Assembly (NCBI GenBank): GCA_020849725.1
Contig: JADLAZ010000146.1
Coordinates: 1-59,856 of the forward strand
Origin: Chloroflexota bacterium
GTDB lineage: Bacteria > Chloroflexota > Chloroflexia > Thermomicrobiales > JADLAZ01
DNA length: 59,856 bases
Direction of reading: 5' to 3'
This document shows positions 46,710 to 54,300 of the stretch, in pieces. Numbering within the stretch: position 1 is the stretch's first letter; every line of letters begins with the position of its first letter. The notes beneath the pieces were generated by a model. It was not told the DNA's origin and did no database searches. It saw nothing but the letters and a program-made list of their open reading frames with translations. Position numbers and translations under genes: made by a program.

Positions 46710-47630
46710 GTGGCTGACACACCTCCCCCATCGGACGGACCCGTCGGCTCGCCGCCGAACCCGTTTGACACCCAGCCGCGCGTGCCGCAGCGACAGGATG
46801 TTGGCCGGCAGATGCTAGGCGAGCGCGAGCGCACCTATCGCCTGCTGGCCCTCGTGCGCGGCGACGTCTTCTCCAAACCGAAGCACCGCATGATGGCCGA
46901 CGAGGTCATGGTCTGGCCAGACCTGGTCGTGCTGGAGATGTTGGCGGCCGTTGTTTTCACAATCCTGCTAGTTGTCGTGAGCATTCTGGTCAACGCGCCG
47001 CTGGAGGAGTTGGCGGACCCGACAGTGACGCCCAATCCCTCCAAGGCGCCCTGGTACTTTATGAACCTGCAGGAGCTGTTGCTGCACATGCACCCAGCGC
47101 TGGCCGGCGTGATCGTGCCACTGGCGGCGCTGGCGCTAATTGCCGCCATCCCCTACTACGACCGCGACCCGCGCGGCGTCGGCGTCTACTTCACGACCGC
47201 CGCCGGCCGGGCCATCGCCATCTTCTCGTTCATCTACTCAACAGTGCTGTGCATCCTGCTGGTGCTGTTCGACAAGTTCACCGTCATCGACCCAAACACT
47301 GGAGGCATTGACGCGGCGGCCGGCGCCGGTGGCACCCGGTACGTCTTCGCCTGGCTCACCGAGCCGCTCAATCAAATGAGCGGCGATCTCAAGCTTGGCA
47401 ATATCGTCACCGAGATCGTCATCCCGGTCATCCCCATGCTGGTGCTGCCGTGGATCCTATGCCTGATCGTCCAGCGGCGCTGGGGCGGTAACCCGCGCTA
47501 CTACGCGATCGCGCTCTTCACCGGCTTTGTGGCCGCCTACATCGTGCTGACGATCATCGGCACGGCTTTCCGCGGCCCGGGCATGAACCTGTACTGGCCG
47601 TGGGCCATGCCGCCGCGCGCGTCGCACTGA
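46710..47630 (+). CDS. petD: Cytochrome b subunit IV-like protein (C-terminal half of cytochrome b)
   Basis: 306 residues, longer than the roughly 160 of plant subunit IV. A Pro-rich N-terminus of 35 residues is followed by helices LVVLEMLAAVVFTILLVVVSILV, GVIVPLAALALIAAI, AIAIFSFIYSTVLCILLVLFD, PVIPMLVLPWILCLIVQ and YAIALFTGFVAAYIVLTIIGTAF. The Qo loop reads PNPSKAPWYFMNLQELL. The PEWY motif is thus APWY (113-116), with the usual Glu replaced by Pro, a known variant outside mitochondria and chloroplasts. Two extra C-terminal helices beyond three are present. The GTG start (VADTPPPSDG) follows AAGGAG with six bases. It lies 96 bases after cytochrome b6. Confidence 0.9.
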   Translation: MADTPPPSDGPVGSPPNPFDTQPRVPQRQDVGRQMLGERERTYRLLALVRGDVFSKPKHRMMADEVMVWPDLVVLEMLAAVVFTILLVVVSILVNAPLEELADPTVTPNPSKAPWYFMNLQELLLHMHPALAGVIVPLAALALIAAIPYYDRDPRGVGVYFTTAAGRAIAIFSFIYSTVLCILLVLFDKFTVIDPNTGGIDAAAGAGGTRYVFAWLTEPLNQMSGDLKLGNIVTEIVIPVIPMLVLPWILCLIVQRRWGGNPRYYAIALFTGFVAAYIVLTIIGTAFRGPGMNLYWPWAMPPRASH

Positions 47631-47649
47631 GTAGTAAGGAACACGAGCT

Positions 47650-48273
47650 ATGCAGCAGAGTCTGATATCAGTCCTGGCCGCGGCCACGCTCGCCCCGCTG
47701 GGTACACTGCTCACGCGTGGCGCGATCCAGACCCAGCGCCTCGGGCCGGGCGCCACGCACCCTCAGCAAGCGCGCGTCTACAACCCGGCGCACTCGCGCC
47801 GCTCGTTCCTGCGCTGGGCGTTCCTGGGCGCGCTGGCGGTGACGGCGGCGCAGTCCGGCCTGATCTTCATGCGCTTCTTCTGGCCAAACAAGACCGACGC
47901 CTTCGGCTCGGTCATCCTGGCCGGCAAGGTCAGTGCCATGCCGGCGGTTGGCGCTGCCCCGCTGCGCCATGAGAACGGCCGCTTCTACGTCATCCACAAT
48001 GCCGCCGCCGCTGGCGCCCCAGCTGGACTCATGGCCTTCTATTGGAAATGCACCCACCTCGGCTGCACGGTGCCCTGGGCGCAGGCCGAGGACAAGTTCC
48101 ATTGCCCCTGTCATGGTTCCATCTTCGATCGCCACGGTCTCGTCGTCGGCGGTCCGGCGCCACGCCCGTTGGACACCATGGCGATCAAGATCGACGGCGA
48201 CAACGTCACGGTCGATACCGGCAAGATCACGGTGCGGTCGGACTTCAAGCCCGATCAGGTGACGCCGCTCTAG
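47650..48273 (+). CDS. Rieske [2Fe-2S] iron-sulfur protein of the bc complex
   Basis: 207 residues. Cluster ligands are Cys134 and His136 (CTHLGC) and Cys152 and His155 (CPCHGS), with Cys139 and Cys154 for the stabilising disulfide. A twin-arginine-type signal/anchor, SRRSFLRWAFLGALAVTAAQSGLIFMRFFW, lies at residues 49-78 and not at the N-terminus. Before it is another hydrophobic stretch, LISVLAAATLAPLGTLLTRG, which is unusual and could be an extra helix or an over-long start. The next in-frame ATG lies beyond the signal, at FMRFFW. The globular domain would sit outside the cytoplasmic membrane and pass electrons from quinol to the cytochrome c encoded next. Confidence 0.93.
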   Translation: MQQSLISVLAAATLAPLGTLLTRGAIQTQRLGPGATHPQQARVYNPAHSRRSFLRWAFLGALAVTAAQSGLIFMRFFWPNKTDAFGSVILAGKVSAMPAVGAAPLRHENGRFYVIHNAAAAGAPAGLMAFYWKCTHLGCTVPWAQAEDKFHCPCHGSIFDRHGLVVGGPAPRPLDTMAIKIDGDNVTVDTGKITVRSDFKPDQVTPL

Positions 48274-48331
48274 TCGAAGCCACAGTCACCCGTCATCCGG
48301 ATTTCGCGACCGCAAGGAGAGAGGCACGCTC

Positions 48332-49105
48332 GTGGGTGCGATCGAGAAGCAGGTAGCCATCACGCTGGCCTCGGTGCTGTTGATGGCAGTGTTGGGCGTC
48401 GGTTACGTCCTGATCGAGCCGTACTGGCGGGCGCAGCGGGCGCACGAGATGCAAAAACACTCGGCCAGTCTGGGTCAGGCGCTGTTCGAGAGCCAGGGCT
48501 GTGTGACCTGTCACCTGGCCAACGGCTATGGCACACTTCAGGGTGGCGCCGGCTGGCCGCTCAACACGACTCAGAACCAGCAGGGATCTGACCCGGAGAT
48601 GCTGGCTCGGCACGATTTGCTGACGCGCACGATCGACCGCGGTCGTGGCCCGGTGATGGCCCCGTACGGCCGTGACAACGGTGGCCCGCTCAACAGCGAG
48701 CAGATCCAGAACATTATTGATTACATCCAGCACGGCACGTGGCCGGTCGCGCCGGTCCAGGGCGCGGCGGCGACCCTCGTGCAGGGTGGCGCGACCGCGC
48801 CAGCCGGGGGTGGGACACCCAGCGCCGGCGGCGGCCAGGGCGCCCAGTTGTTCGCCGCCAACGGCTGCGCCGGCTGTCATCAGGTCGGTGGCCAGGGCGG
48901 CACCATCGGGCCCAATCTATCCAATATTGGCACGACGGCCGCCACGCGCGTGCCTGGCAAGAGCGCCGAGGAGTACATCCGCGAGTCGATCACCAGTCCT
49001 AACGCGCATGTCGTGCAGGGCTACACTGCGGGACTGATGCCCGTCATGCCCTTGCAGCCCGCCGACCTCGATGCGCTGGTGAAGTACCTGGCCGAGCAGA
49101 AGTAG
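48332..49105 (+). CDS. Membrane-anchored diheme cytochrome c
   Basis: 257 residues with an uncleaved N-terminal anchor (VAITLASVLLMAVLGVGYVLIEPYW) and two class I cytochrome c domains. Domain one has C57-V-T-C60-H61 and a candidate axial Met in GPVMAPYG. Domain two has C179-A-G-C182-H183 and LMPVMPL as the distal Met region. A Gly/Ala/Pro-rich linker of about 35 residues joins them. It would accept electrons from the Rieske protein and pass them to an oxidase or soluble carrier. The GTG start follows AAGGAGAGAGG. It lies 58 bases after the Rieske gene and 40 before the 36-residue protein gene. Confidence 0.93.
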   Translation: MGAIEKQVAITLASVLLMAVLGVGYVLIEPYWRAQRAHEMQKHSASLGQALFESQGCVTCHLANGYGTLQGGAGWPLNTTQNQQGSDPEMLARHDLLTRTIDRGRGPVMAPYGRDNGGPLNSEQIQNIIDYIQHGTWPVAPVQGAAATLVQGGATAPAGGGTPSAGGGQGAQLFAANGCAGCHQVGGQGGTIGPNLSNIGTTAATRVPGKSAEEYIRESITSPNAHVVQGYTAGLMPVMPLQPADLDALVKYLAEQK

Positions 49106-49145
49106 CGACCAGCGCGGGCGCCCCGCCTACCAAGGGAGAGCAACT

Positions 49146-49256
49146 GTGATCTTCGGTGCTGTCGGTGAAACCCTGGAACTACTGGCCGTCGTCATCATGA
49201 CCGTCGTCGGTCTCTTGTTCCTCGTCTGGATTCAGGCGCGCTCGCAGAACGTCTAG
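49146..49256 (+). CDS. 36-residue single-helix membrane protein at the end of the bc operon
   Basis: The GTG start follows GGGAGAG (49134-49140) with an ideal five-base spacing. The frame encodes MIFGAVGETLELLAVVIMTV followed by VGLLFLVWIQARSQNV and a TAG stop. The product is one membrane helix (about 10-28) with Glu residues near the N-terminus and a basic C-terminus, so the C-terminus is probably in the cytoplasm. It lies 40 bases after the diheme cytochrome c gene and ahead of a terminator-like hairpin, so it is the last gene of the operon. It resembles in size and layout the tiny subunits of b6f (PetG/L/M/N) or CcoQ, but no sequence family was recognised. Confidence 0.7.
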   Translation: MIFGAVGETLELLAVVIMTVVGLLFLVWIQARSQNV

Positions 49257-49290
49257 TTCACCCGCCTTCAGGAACATCTCCAGTCGCCGG

Positions 49291-49318
49291 AGCCGGCCCT
49301 ACTCGCGAGTGGCCGGCT
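49291..49318 (+). terminator. Hairpin ending the respiratory operon
   Basis: AGCCGGCC (49291-49298) pairs with GGCCGGCT (49311-49318); inside, ACTC (49301-49304) pairs with GAGT (49307-49310). It lies 34 bases after the 36-residue protein gene and before the AI-2E transporter start. No T tract. Confidence 0.5.
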
Positions 49319-49340
49319 TCGCCATCGTTCGGGAGCCACC

Positions 49341-50465
49341 ATGTCCGAGGAGGCGTCACTCGGCCCGCCAAACCCGGTTGCTGTGCCGACGCGTCAGGCG
49401 CGGCGGTTGCGCCTGGCGCTGGTCGGTGGCAGCCTGGTGCTGCTGTGCCTCCTGCTCTGGTCGGCACGCGATGCTCTGACGCCGTTCATCTTTGGTGGCA
49501 TCATCGCCTACCTGCTGCTGCCGGCCGTCCGCCGCCTCGAGGCCGCCCTGGCCACGGCGCGGGTGCTTCCCGCCTGGCGTCGACCGATTGCCGTCCTGAC
49601 GGTGTACGTTGCGACGATCGTCACGATCGTGCTGGTTGTGCGCCTGGTAGTGCCGCCGCTCGTGGCCCAGATTCTCTCGCTGGTCGATTCATTTCCAATG
49701 CTGGCGAATGCCGGTCGCGACCGCATCAGCCAACTGCTTGCCATCTACCACGATTTGGTCGCCGACGAACTCGAGGCGGCTATCGAGGCGGGCCTGGCCG
49801 ATGTCAGCAGCACGCTCGCCGCCGCCGCCCGCGCCCTCGCGACGGCCACGCTTGGCTAGGCGATGCGAACCGCCAACGGCATCGTCGGCTTTCTGGTCAT
49901 TCCCATCTGGCTCTTCTACGTGCTCAAGGACCAGGAGCGTGGCTCGCGCTTCTTCTACAGCCTGTTTCCGCCGACGATCCGGCCAGATGCCCGGGCGATC
50001 GCCGGCATCGTCGACGATGTGCTGATGCGCTACATCCGCGGCCAGCTCTTGCTTGGCCTGGCCATCGGCATCGCCAGCTTTGTCTTCCTGGTGCTGTTCG
50101 GCGTGCCCTATGCACTCGTGCTGGCCGTCGTCAACGGCCTTTTCGAGCTGGTGCCGATCATCGGGCCGTGGCTGGGCGCCATTCCGGCGGTGCTGGTGAC
50201 GCTGGCAGTGGCGCCAGAGAAGGTGCCGTTGGTCATCCTGTTCTACATCGTGCTGCAACAGGTCGAGAACACGCTGCTGGTGCCGAAGATCCAGGGCGAT
50301 GCCGTCGACTTGAATCCGGCGATCCTGATCGTCGCGCTGGTCATCGGCGGCAGTGTCGCCGGGGTGTGGGGCCTGCTCGCGGCGGTGCCACTGGCAGCCA
50401 TCGCCCGCGACGTGTTCATCTACCTGCACCGGCGCCTGTCGCCCGCGGAGCCATCGGCCGGATGA
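49341..50465 (+). pseudogene. AI-2E (PerM/YtvI-like) transporter gene interrupted by one in-frame TAG
   Basis: Two adjacent open frames in the same reading frame are separated only by TAG at 49857-49859 and one GCG codon. The upstream part encodes 172 residues (MSEEASLGPPNPVAVPTRQ, helices LVGGSLVLLCLLLWSARDALTPFIFGGIIAYLLLP and PIAVLTVYVATIVTIVLVVRLVVPPL). The downstream part from ATG 49863 encodes 200 residues with FLVIPIWLFYVLKDQERG, FELVPIIGPWLGAIPAVLVTL and VLQQVENTLLVPKIQGDAVDLNPAILIVALVIGG. Joined, they give one normal full-length protein of about 374 residues with nothing missing. The second ATG has no good ribosome site. A single base change (for example CAG or TGG to TAG), a sequencing error, or amber read-through would all explain it. 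Confidence 0.85.
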
Positions 50466-50493
50466 CCGCCAGCAGCGGGACAGCCACGGCGCG

Positions 50494-50502
50494 TGCTACA
50501 CT
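50494..50502 (+). promoter_or_regulatory. Extended -10 element, TGC-TACACT, for the EamA gene
   Basis: TGCTACACT about 70 bases before the EamA start, just after the transporter pseudogene. No clear -35. Confidence 0.38.
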
Positions 50503-50571
50503 GCGGTGGCGGCATGGGCCGCGGCGCCGTCACGATGGCACGGCCGACCGATCGGCCCAGGACGACCAACG

Positions 50572-51468
50572 ATGCTGGACGGCGCGCTAGCCTCGCTCGC
50601 ATCGGCGCTGCTCTGGGCCACCACCAACCTGCTGGTCAAGCTCGAAGCCCACCGCGTCGGTGTTGTGGCGATGAACGCCTACCGCACGACAGTCGGCGCG
50701 GTGGTGATGCTCGCTGTCTTTCTGGCTGTGCCCGATCCCGGCCGTCTGTTGACGATGCCGCTGTCGTCGATCGCGGCGCTACTCGTCTCGGTCATTGTCG
50801 GTCTGGTCTTCGGCGACACGCTGAATTTTCGGGCGATGATGCTGATCGGGCTGGCCCGCTCGTTCCCGATCAGTGGCTCGTTTCCGCTCTTTACGCTGAT
50901 CCTGGCCGCGGTCGTGCTTCGGGAGTCGGTCGGCTGGCGCGAAGTCATCGGCTGCCTGGTCACGCTGGCTGGCGTGATGCTGGTGGCGATACCCTCGGCC
51001 GGCATCCATGAGCCACGCCTTGATCGGCGCACCAATCTCGCCGGCGTCGCCTGCGCGCTGGGCGCGGCCATCATGTGGTCTATCTCGTCCACGACCGTCA
51101 AGATTGGCCTCGATGACCTCGACGTCGTGGCCGCCAATGCCATTCGTCTGCCGGTGGCGGCAGCGGTGCTGCTGGCCATGACGGCGCGCGGGCGACCGCA
51201 GCCGCGTCCGTGGCAATTGCCACGCTCGACCATCACCGTCATCGTCCTGACTGGCGTGCTTGGCTCGGGACTTTCGGGCTTCCTGTGGATGTACGGGGTG
51301 CAGGCCATCGGCGCGGCCCGGGCTGCGGTGCTATCGGCCACGTCGCCGATCTTCGCCGCGCCGATGTCGGCGGCACTGCTCAAGGAGCGGCTCACCCGCC
51401 GCATCCTGGCTGGCACGCTGCTGTCCGTCGCCGGCATCATCGTGATCGTCAGCGCCGGCATCGGCTGA
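50572..51468 (+). CDS. EamA/DMT superfamily transporter
   Basis: 298 residues, ten predicted membrane helices in two EamA repeats: ALASLASALLWATTNLLVKLEAHRVGVVAMNAYRTTVGAVVML in the first and LAGVACALGAAIMWSISSTTVKIGLDDLDVVAANAIRLPVAAAVLL in the second. Each repeat ends with the family pattern (TLILAAVVLRESVGWREVIGCLVTLAGVMLV and SPIFAAPMSAALLKERLTRRILAGTLLSVAGIIVIV). It would export or import a small metabolite; substrate unknown. The ATG has only a weak ribosome site (CAGGACG). Confidence 0.9.
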   Translation: MLDGALASLASALLWATTNLLVKLEAHRVGVVAMNAYRTTVGAVVMLAVFLAVPDPGRLLTMPLSSIAALLVSVIVGLVFGDTLNFRAMMLIGLARSFPISGSFPLFTLILAAVVLRESVGWREVIGCLVTLAGVMLVAIPSAGIHEPRLDRRTNLAGVACALGAAIMWSISSTTVKIGLDDLDVVAANAIRLPVAAAVLLAMTARGRPQPRPWQLPRSTITVIVLTGVLGSGLSGFLWMYGVQAIGAARAAVLSATSPIFAAPMSAALLKERLTRRILAGTLLSVAGIIVIVSAGIG

Positions 51469-51578
51469 TCAACTCGATCACCGCCAATGCATGGCGTCGT
51501 GCGCGCGTCACCAGCGCCGTACAATGCCCTGCAGCAGCGGCGACGCCCGGACCTCGCCGCCACGGAGCGCAAGCGTCG

Positions 51579-52229
51579 ATGACCGCCTTTTTCGCTAACA
51601 TCCAGGTGCAGTGTGACGCGCGCGATGCCGTCATCGACGCCGTCGTCACCCAGATCACTCGTGCCGGCTTCCGACCGGAGGCCGAGCAGTACGGCGGCGA
51701 CCGCAGCATCTATGTCGGACCGGATGGCGACGGCTGGATCGGAGTCTACGACTCGCTCGCCGACGGGGTCAACGTTGGCCCACTAGCCTGGCTAGCACAG
51801 CGATTGTCGGCCCAACTGACCACCGTGGCGCTCGCCTGGATGATGCACGACACGGCCCTGCTCTACCTCTTGTTCGAGCGCGGCGATGTCGTCGATCGCT
51901 ATGTGTCGCGACCGGCGGTCTTCCAGCCACCCGACCCAGAGCGGCCGGTTCGGTCAGTCCCACCGCTCGGTGGCGATGGCGAGCGCCTGCTGGAGGTCAC
52001 CGGCATCGCCGGCGATGGCCGGCTGGTCGGGCGCTGGCTGGCCCACCCGGACCCCTTTCCGCAGGTGACGCTAGCGCGCGTTGCGTCGGCGCTTGGCCAG
52101 ATCCACGCCGATCTCGGCCATGCTGACATCGAAGCCGATATCCTGGCCGGTGGGCTGCAAGTGGAGCCAGCCGACTTCACGCGGCTGGAGTTCGTGCGGC
52201 AGGCAGCGAGCACGACCGATGCTGTTTGA
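51579..52229 (+). CDS. Protein of unknown function coupled to tatD
   Basis: 216 residues, soluble. It opens MTAFFANIQVQCDARDAVIDAVVTQITRAGFRPEAEQYGGDRSIYVGPDGDGWIGVYDSLADGVNVGPLAWLAQRLSAQLTTVALAWMMHDTALLYLLFERGDVVDRYVSRP, then an acidic, Pro-rich middle and a helical C-terminus. The pattern of alternating short strands and helices suggests a compact alpha/beta domain, but I recognise no family. TACAAT about 57 bases upstream may be its -10 element. Its last 11 bases overlap the start of tatD, so the two are probably translated together. Confidence 0.7.
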   Translation: MTAFFANIQVQCDARDAVIDAVVTQITRAGFRPEAEQYGGDRSIYVGPDGDGWIGVYDSLADGVNVGPLAWLAQRLSAQLTTVALAWMMHDTALLYLLFERGDVVDRYVSRPAVFQPPDPERPVRSVPPLGGDGERLLEVTGIAGDGRLVGRWLAHPDPFPQVTLARVASALGQIHADLGHADIEADILAGGLQVEPADFTRLEFVRQAASTTDAV

Positions 52230-52992
52230 CAGTCATTGCCACCTGTCGCTCGATGCCTTTGACGCCGACCGGCCGGCAGTGCTGGCGCGCGCCCGCGCCG
52301 CCGGCGTGCGGGCTATCATCGACGTGGGCACGGAACCTGGCGGCTGGGAGCGCACCCTGAGCCTGGCCAGCCAGGAGCCAGATGTGTGGGCGGCGCTCGG
52401 CCTGCACCCGAACGAGGTCGCCGACGCACCGGCCAGTGCGCTGGCCAGACTGGCCGAGCTGTTGCCAACCGCGCGCGTCGTCGCCATTGGCGAGACCGGG
52501 CTGGACTACCACTGGCAACGCACACCCCCCGATCAGCAGCAGGCGGTACTGCTGGCCCATCTCGACCTGGCCCGCCAGTTCCAGCTGCCGGTCATCATCC
52601 ATTGCCGCGATGCGTACGCGGACCTGTTAGCGGTGCTTGCCCGTCACGGCAGCGGCACGCGCGGCGTGCTGCACTGCTTTGGCGGCACGGTCGAGCAGGC
52701 GCGGCAGGCGCTGGACATCGGCTACGTCATCTCGGTTGGTGGTCCGGTCACGTTCAGAAATGGCGGCGCCGTCCGCGAGGTCGTCGCTGACGTGCCGGCA
52801 GGCAGCCTCCTCCTGGAGACCGACGCACCGTACCTGACGCCGCACCCGCACCGCGGCCGGCGCAACGAGCCGGCGCAGGTTGCTGCTGTCGCCCAGGCCG
52901 TGGCGGCCGCACGCGGCGAGGATCCCACCACGACTGCAGCGCACACATCGGCCGCGGCCGCACGCATCTTCCGCCTCGCCGTGCCGACCTGA
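52219..52992 (+). CDS. tatD: TatD family metal-dependent hydrolase
   Basis: 257 residues of the amidohydrolase-like TIM barrel. Metal ligands and signatures are FDSHCHLSLDAFDADR (HxH), AIGETGLDYHWQRTPPDQQQAVLLAHLDLARQFQLPVIIHCRDAY (Glu, then His), GVLHCFGGTVEQARQALDIGYVISVGGPVTF (His) and LLLETDAPYLTPHPHRGRRNEPAQV (Asp). Family members act as 3'-5' DNA/RNA exonucleases or deacylases in quality control. The ATG lies within the end of the preceding unknown gene (11-base overlap); a longer upstream frame is an artefact of that overlap. Confidence 0.93.
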   Translation: MLFDSHCHLSLDAFDADRPAVLARARAAGVRAIIDVGTEPGGWERTLSLASQEPDVWAALGLHPNEVADAPASALARLAELLPTARVVAIGETGLDYHWQRTPPDQQQAVLLAHLDLARQFQLPVIIHCRDAYADLLAVLARHGSGTRGVLHCFGGTVEQARQALDIGYVISVGGPVTFRNGGAVREVVADVPAGSLLLETDAPYLTPHPHRGRRNEPAQVAAVAQAVAAARGEDPTTTAAHTSAAAARIFRLAVPT

Positions 52993-53027
52993 CCGCGCCG
53001 GCTCCAGGTGGGCAGCGGCGCTGGCTG

Positions 53028-53036
53028 TGCTATCAT
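53028..53036 (+). promoter_or_regulatory. Extended -10 element, TGC-TATCAT, for the Gfo/Idh/MocA gene
   Basis: TGCTATCAT about 108 bases before the start codon. No clear -35. Confidence 0.38.
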
Positions 53037-53143
53037 GCGCGCCGGGAACGTTCCCTCTGGTTCTTCGGCCGGACCTCGCACTCCGCCTCGCGCCGGGCGC
53101 GCCACGGATGCTGGCCGGGCACGCGCAGAAGGAGTCGCGACGG

Positions 53144-54238
53144 ATGGCAGGACTTCGCGTCGGCATCATCGGCTGTGGCAGCATCGGCCGCGCTCACGCC
53201 CACGGCTGGACAACCTGCGAGCGAACCGATCTGGTCGCCATAGCCGACATCACCCCGGCCGCGCGTGACGAATTCGGCGACCACTTTGCGGTTCCGGCTG
53301 CCGGCCGCTACGCTGACTTCCGCGAGATGCTCGACAGCGAGCGCCTCGACATCGTCTCGGTCTGCCTCTGGCACGGGCAGCACGCTTCGACCGTCGTCGC
53401 TGCCGCCGCGCGCCAGCCGAAAGTCATCCTCTGCGAGAAGCCGATGGCGACCAGCCTGGGCGAGGCCGAGCAAATGCTCATCGCCGCCCAACGCAACTCG
53501 GTCAAACTCGCAATCGGGCATCAGCGCCGCTTCCTGCCGGGCTGGAACGAGGCCCGCCGCCTGGTGGCCGACGGCGCCATCGGCCGACCGACGCATCTCT
53601 GGTCGACGGTAGCCGACGGTTTGCTCAACTGGGGCACACACACCATCGATATGATGCGCTACATTATGGATGACCCTGAGGCGACGAGCGTCGTCGGCGC
53701 GGTTCAGCGCGAATCGGACCGCTACGAGCGCGGCATGCGCATCGAGGACTCCTGCCTGGGCCTGATCCAGTTCGCCAACGGCGCGCAGGCGACGATCCAG
53801 AGTGATCTGACGCCGCGCGAGTTGGCGTCAATCAACTGCAACTTCTATGGTACCGAGGGCGTGCTGACGGTCGACGAGAACACGGTGCGGCTGATGAATG
53901 GCGCCACCAGCGGTTGGCGCGACCTTTCGCTCGGCTCACCCGACCACACGTTCCGCGATGCCTTTGCGGCACAGGCCGACGGCATCGTCGACTGGATCGA
54001 GGGTCGGGTGGACAACTACCGTGGTGAAGCGACCAAAGCCTACAAGGTCGTCGAGATCATGATGGCGCTCTACGAGTCGGCCCGCCTGAACGAGGTGACG
54101 CGCCTGCCGCTCCTCACGCGCGCCAACCCGCTGGACCTGATGGTCGAGTCTGGCGCGCTGCCGGTCAGCCGGCCGGGCAAGTACGACATCCGCTCGTTCC
54201 TCGTCCGTGGTGAGGGCATGTCCTGGCTCTCGCAATGA
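53144..54238 (+). CDS. Gfo/Idh/MocA family oxidoreductase
   Basis: 364 residues. The N-terminal Rossmann domain is LRVGIIGCGSIGRAHAHGWTTCERTDLVAIADI (GCGSIG) and continues to the family Lys in VILCEKPMATSLGEAEQML. The conserved proline/histidine segment is IGHQRRFLPGWNEARRLVADGAIGRPTHLW, and LNWGTHTIDMMRYIM carries the catalytic-region His. The C-terminal alpha/beta domain gives dimer and substrate contacts. It would oxidise or reduce a sugar or inositol with NAD(P). The substrate is unknown and there is no ABC transporter or kinase beside it. The start is the ATG nine bases after AAGGAG; the frame is open far upstream inside tatD, which is rejected. Confidence 0.9.
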   Translation: MAGLRVGIIGCGSIGRAHAHGWTTCERTDLVAIADITPAARDEFGDHFAVPAAGRYADFREMLDSERLDIVSVCLWHGQHASTVVAAAARQPKVILCEKPMATSLGEAEQMLIAAQRNSVKLAIGHQRRFLPGWNEARRLVADGAIGRPTHLWSTVADGLLNWGTHTIDMMRYIMDDPEATSVVGAVQRESDRYERGMRIEDSCLGLIQFANGAQATIQSDLTPRELASINCNFYGTEGVLTVDENTVRLMNGATSGWRDLSLGSPDHTFRDAFAAQADGIVDWIEGRVDNYRGEATKAYKVVEIMMALYESARLNEVTRLPLLTRANPLDLMVESGALPVSRPGKYDIRSFLVRGEGMSWLSQ

Positions 54239-54255
54239 CCGGCGCTCATCCAAGG

Positions 54256-54287
54256 TCAGCCGCAACCTTCCTGAAGGTTGCGGCTGA
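54256..54287 (+). terminator. 14-bp perfect hairpin after the Gfo/Idh/MocA gene
   Basis: TCAGCCGCAACCTT (54256-54269) pairs perfectly with AAGGTTGCGGCTGA (54274-54287) around a CCTG loop, 18 bases past the stop. There is no T tract. It may be the terminator or the first element of the structured region that follows. Confidence 0.6.
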
Positions 54288-54300
54288 TGGGGAACCGTTA

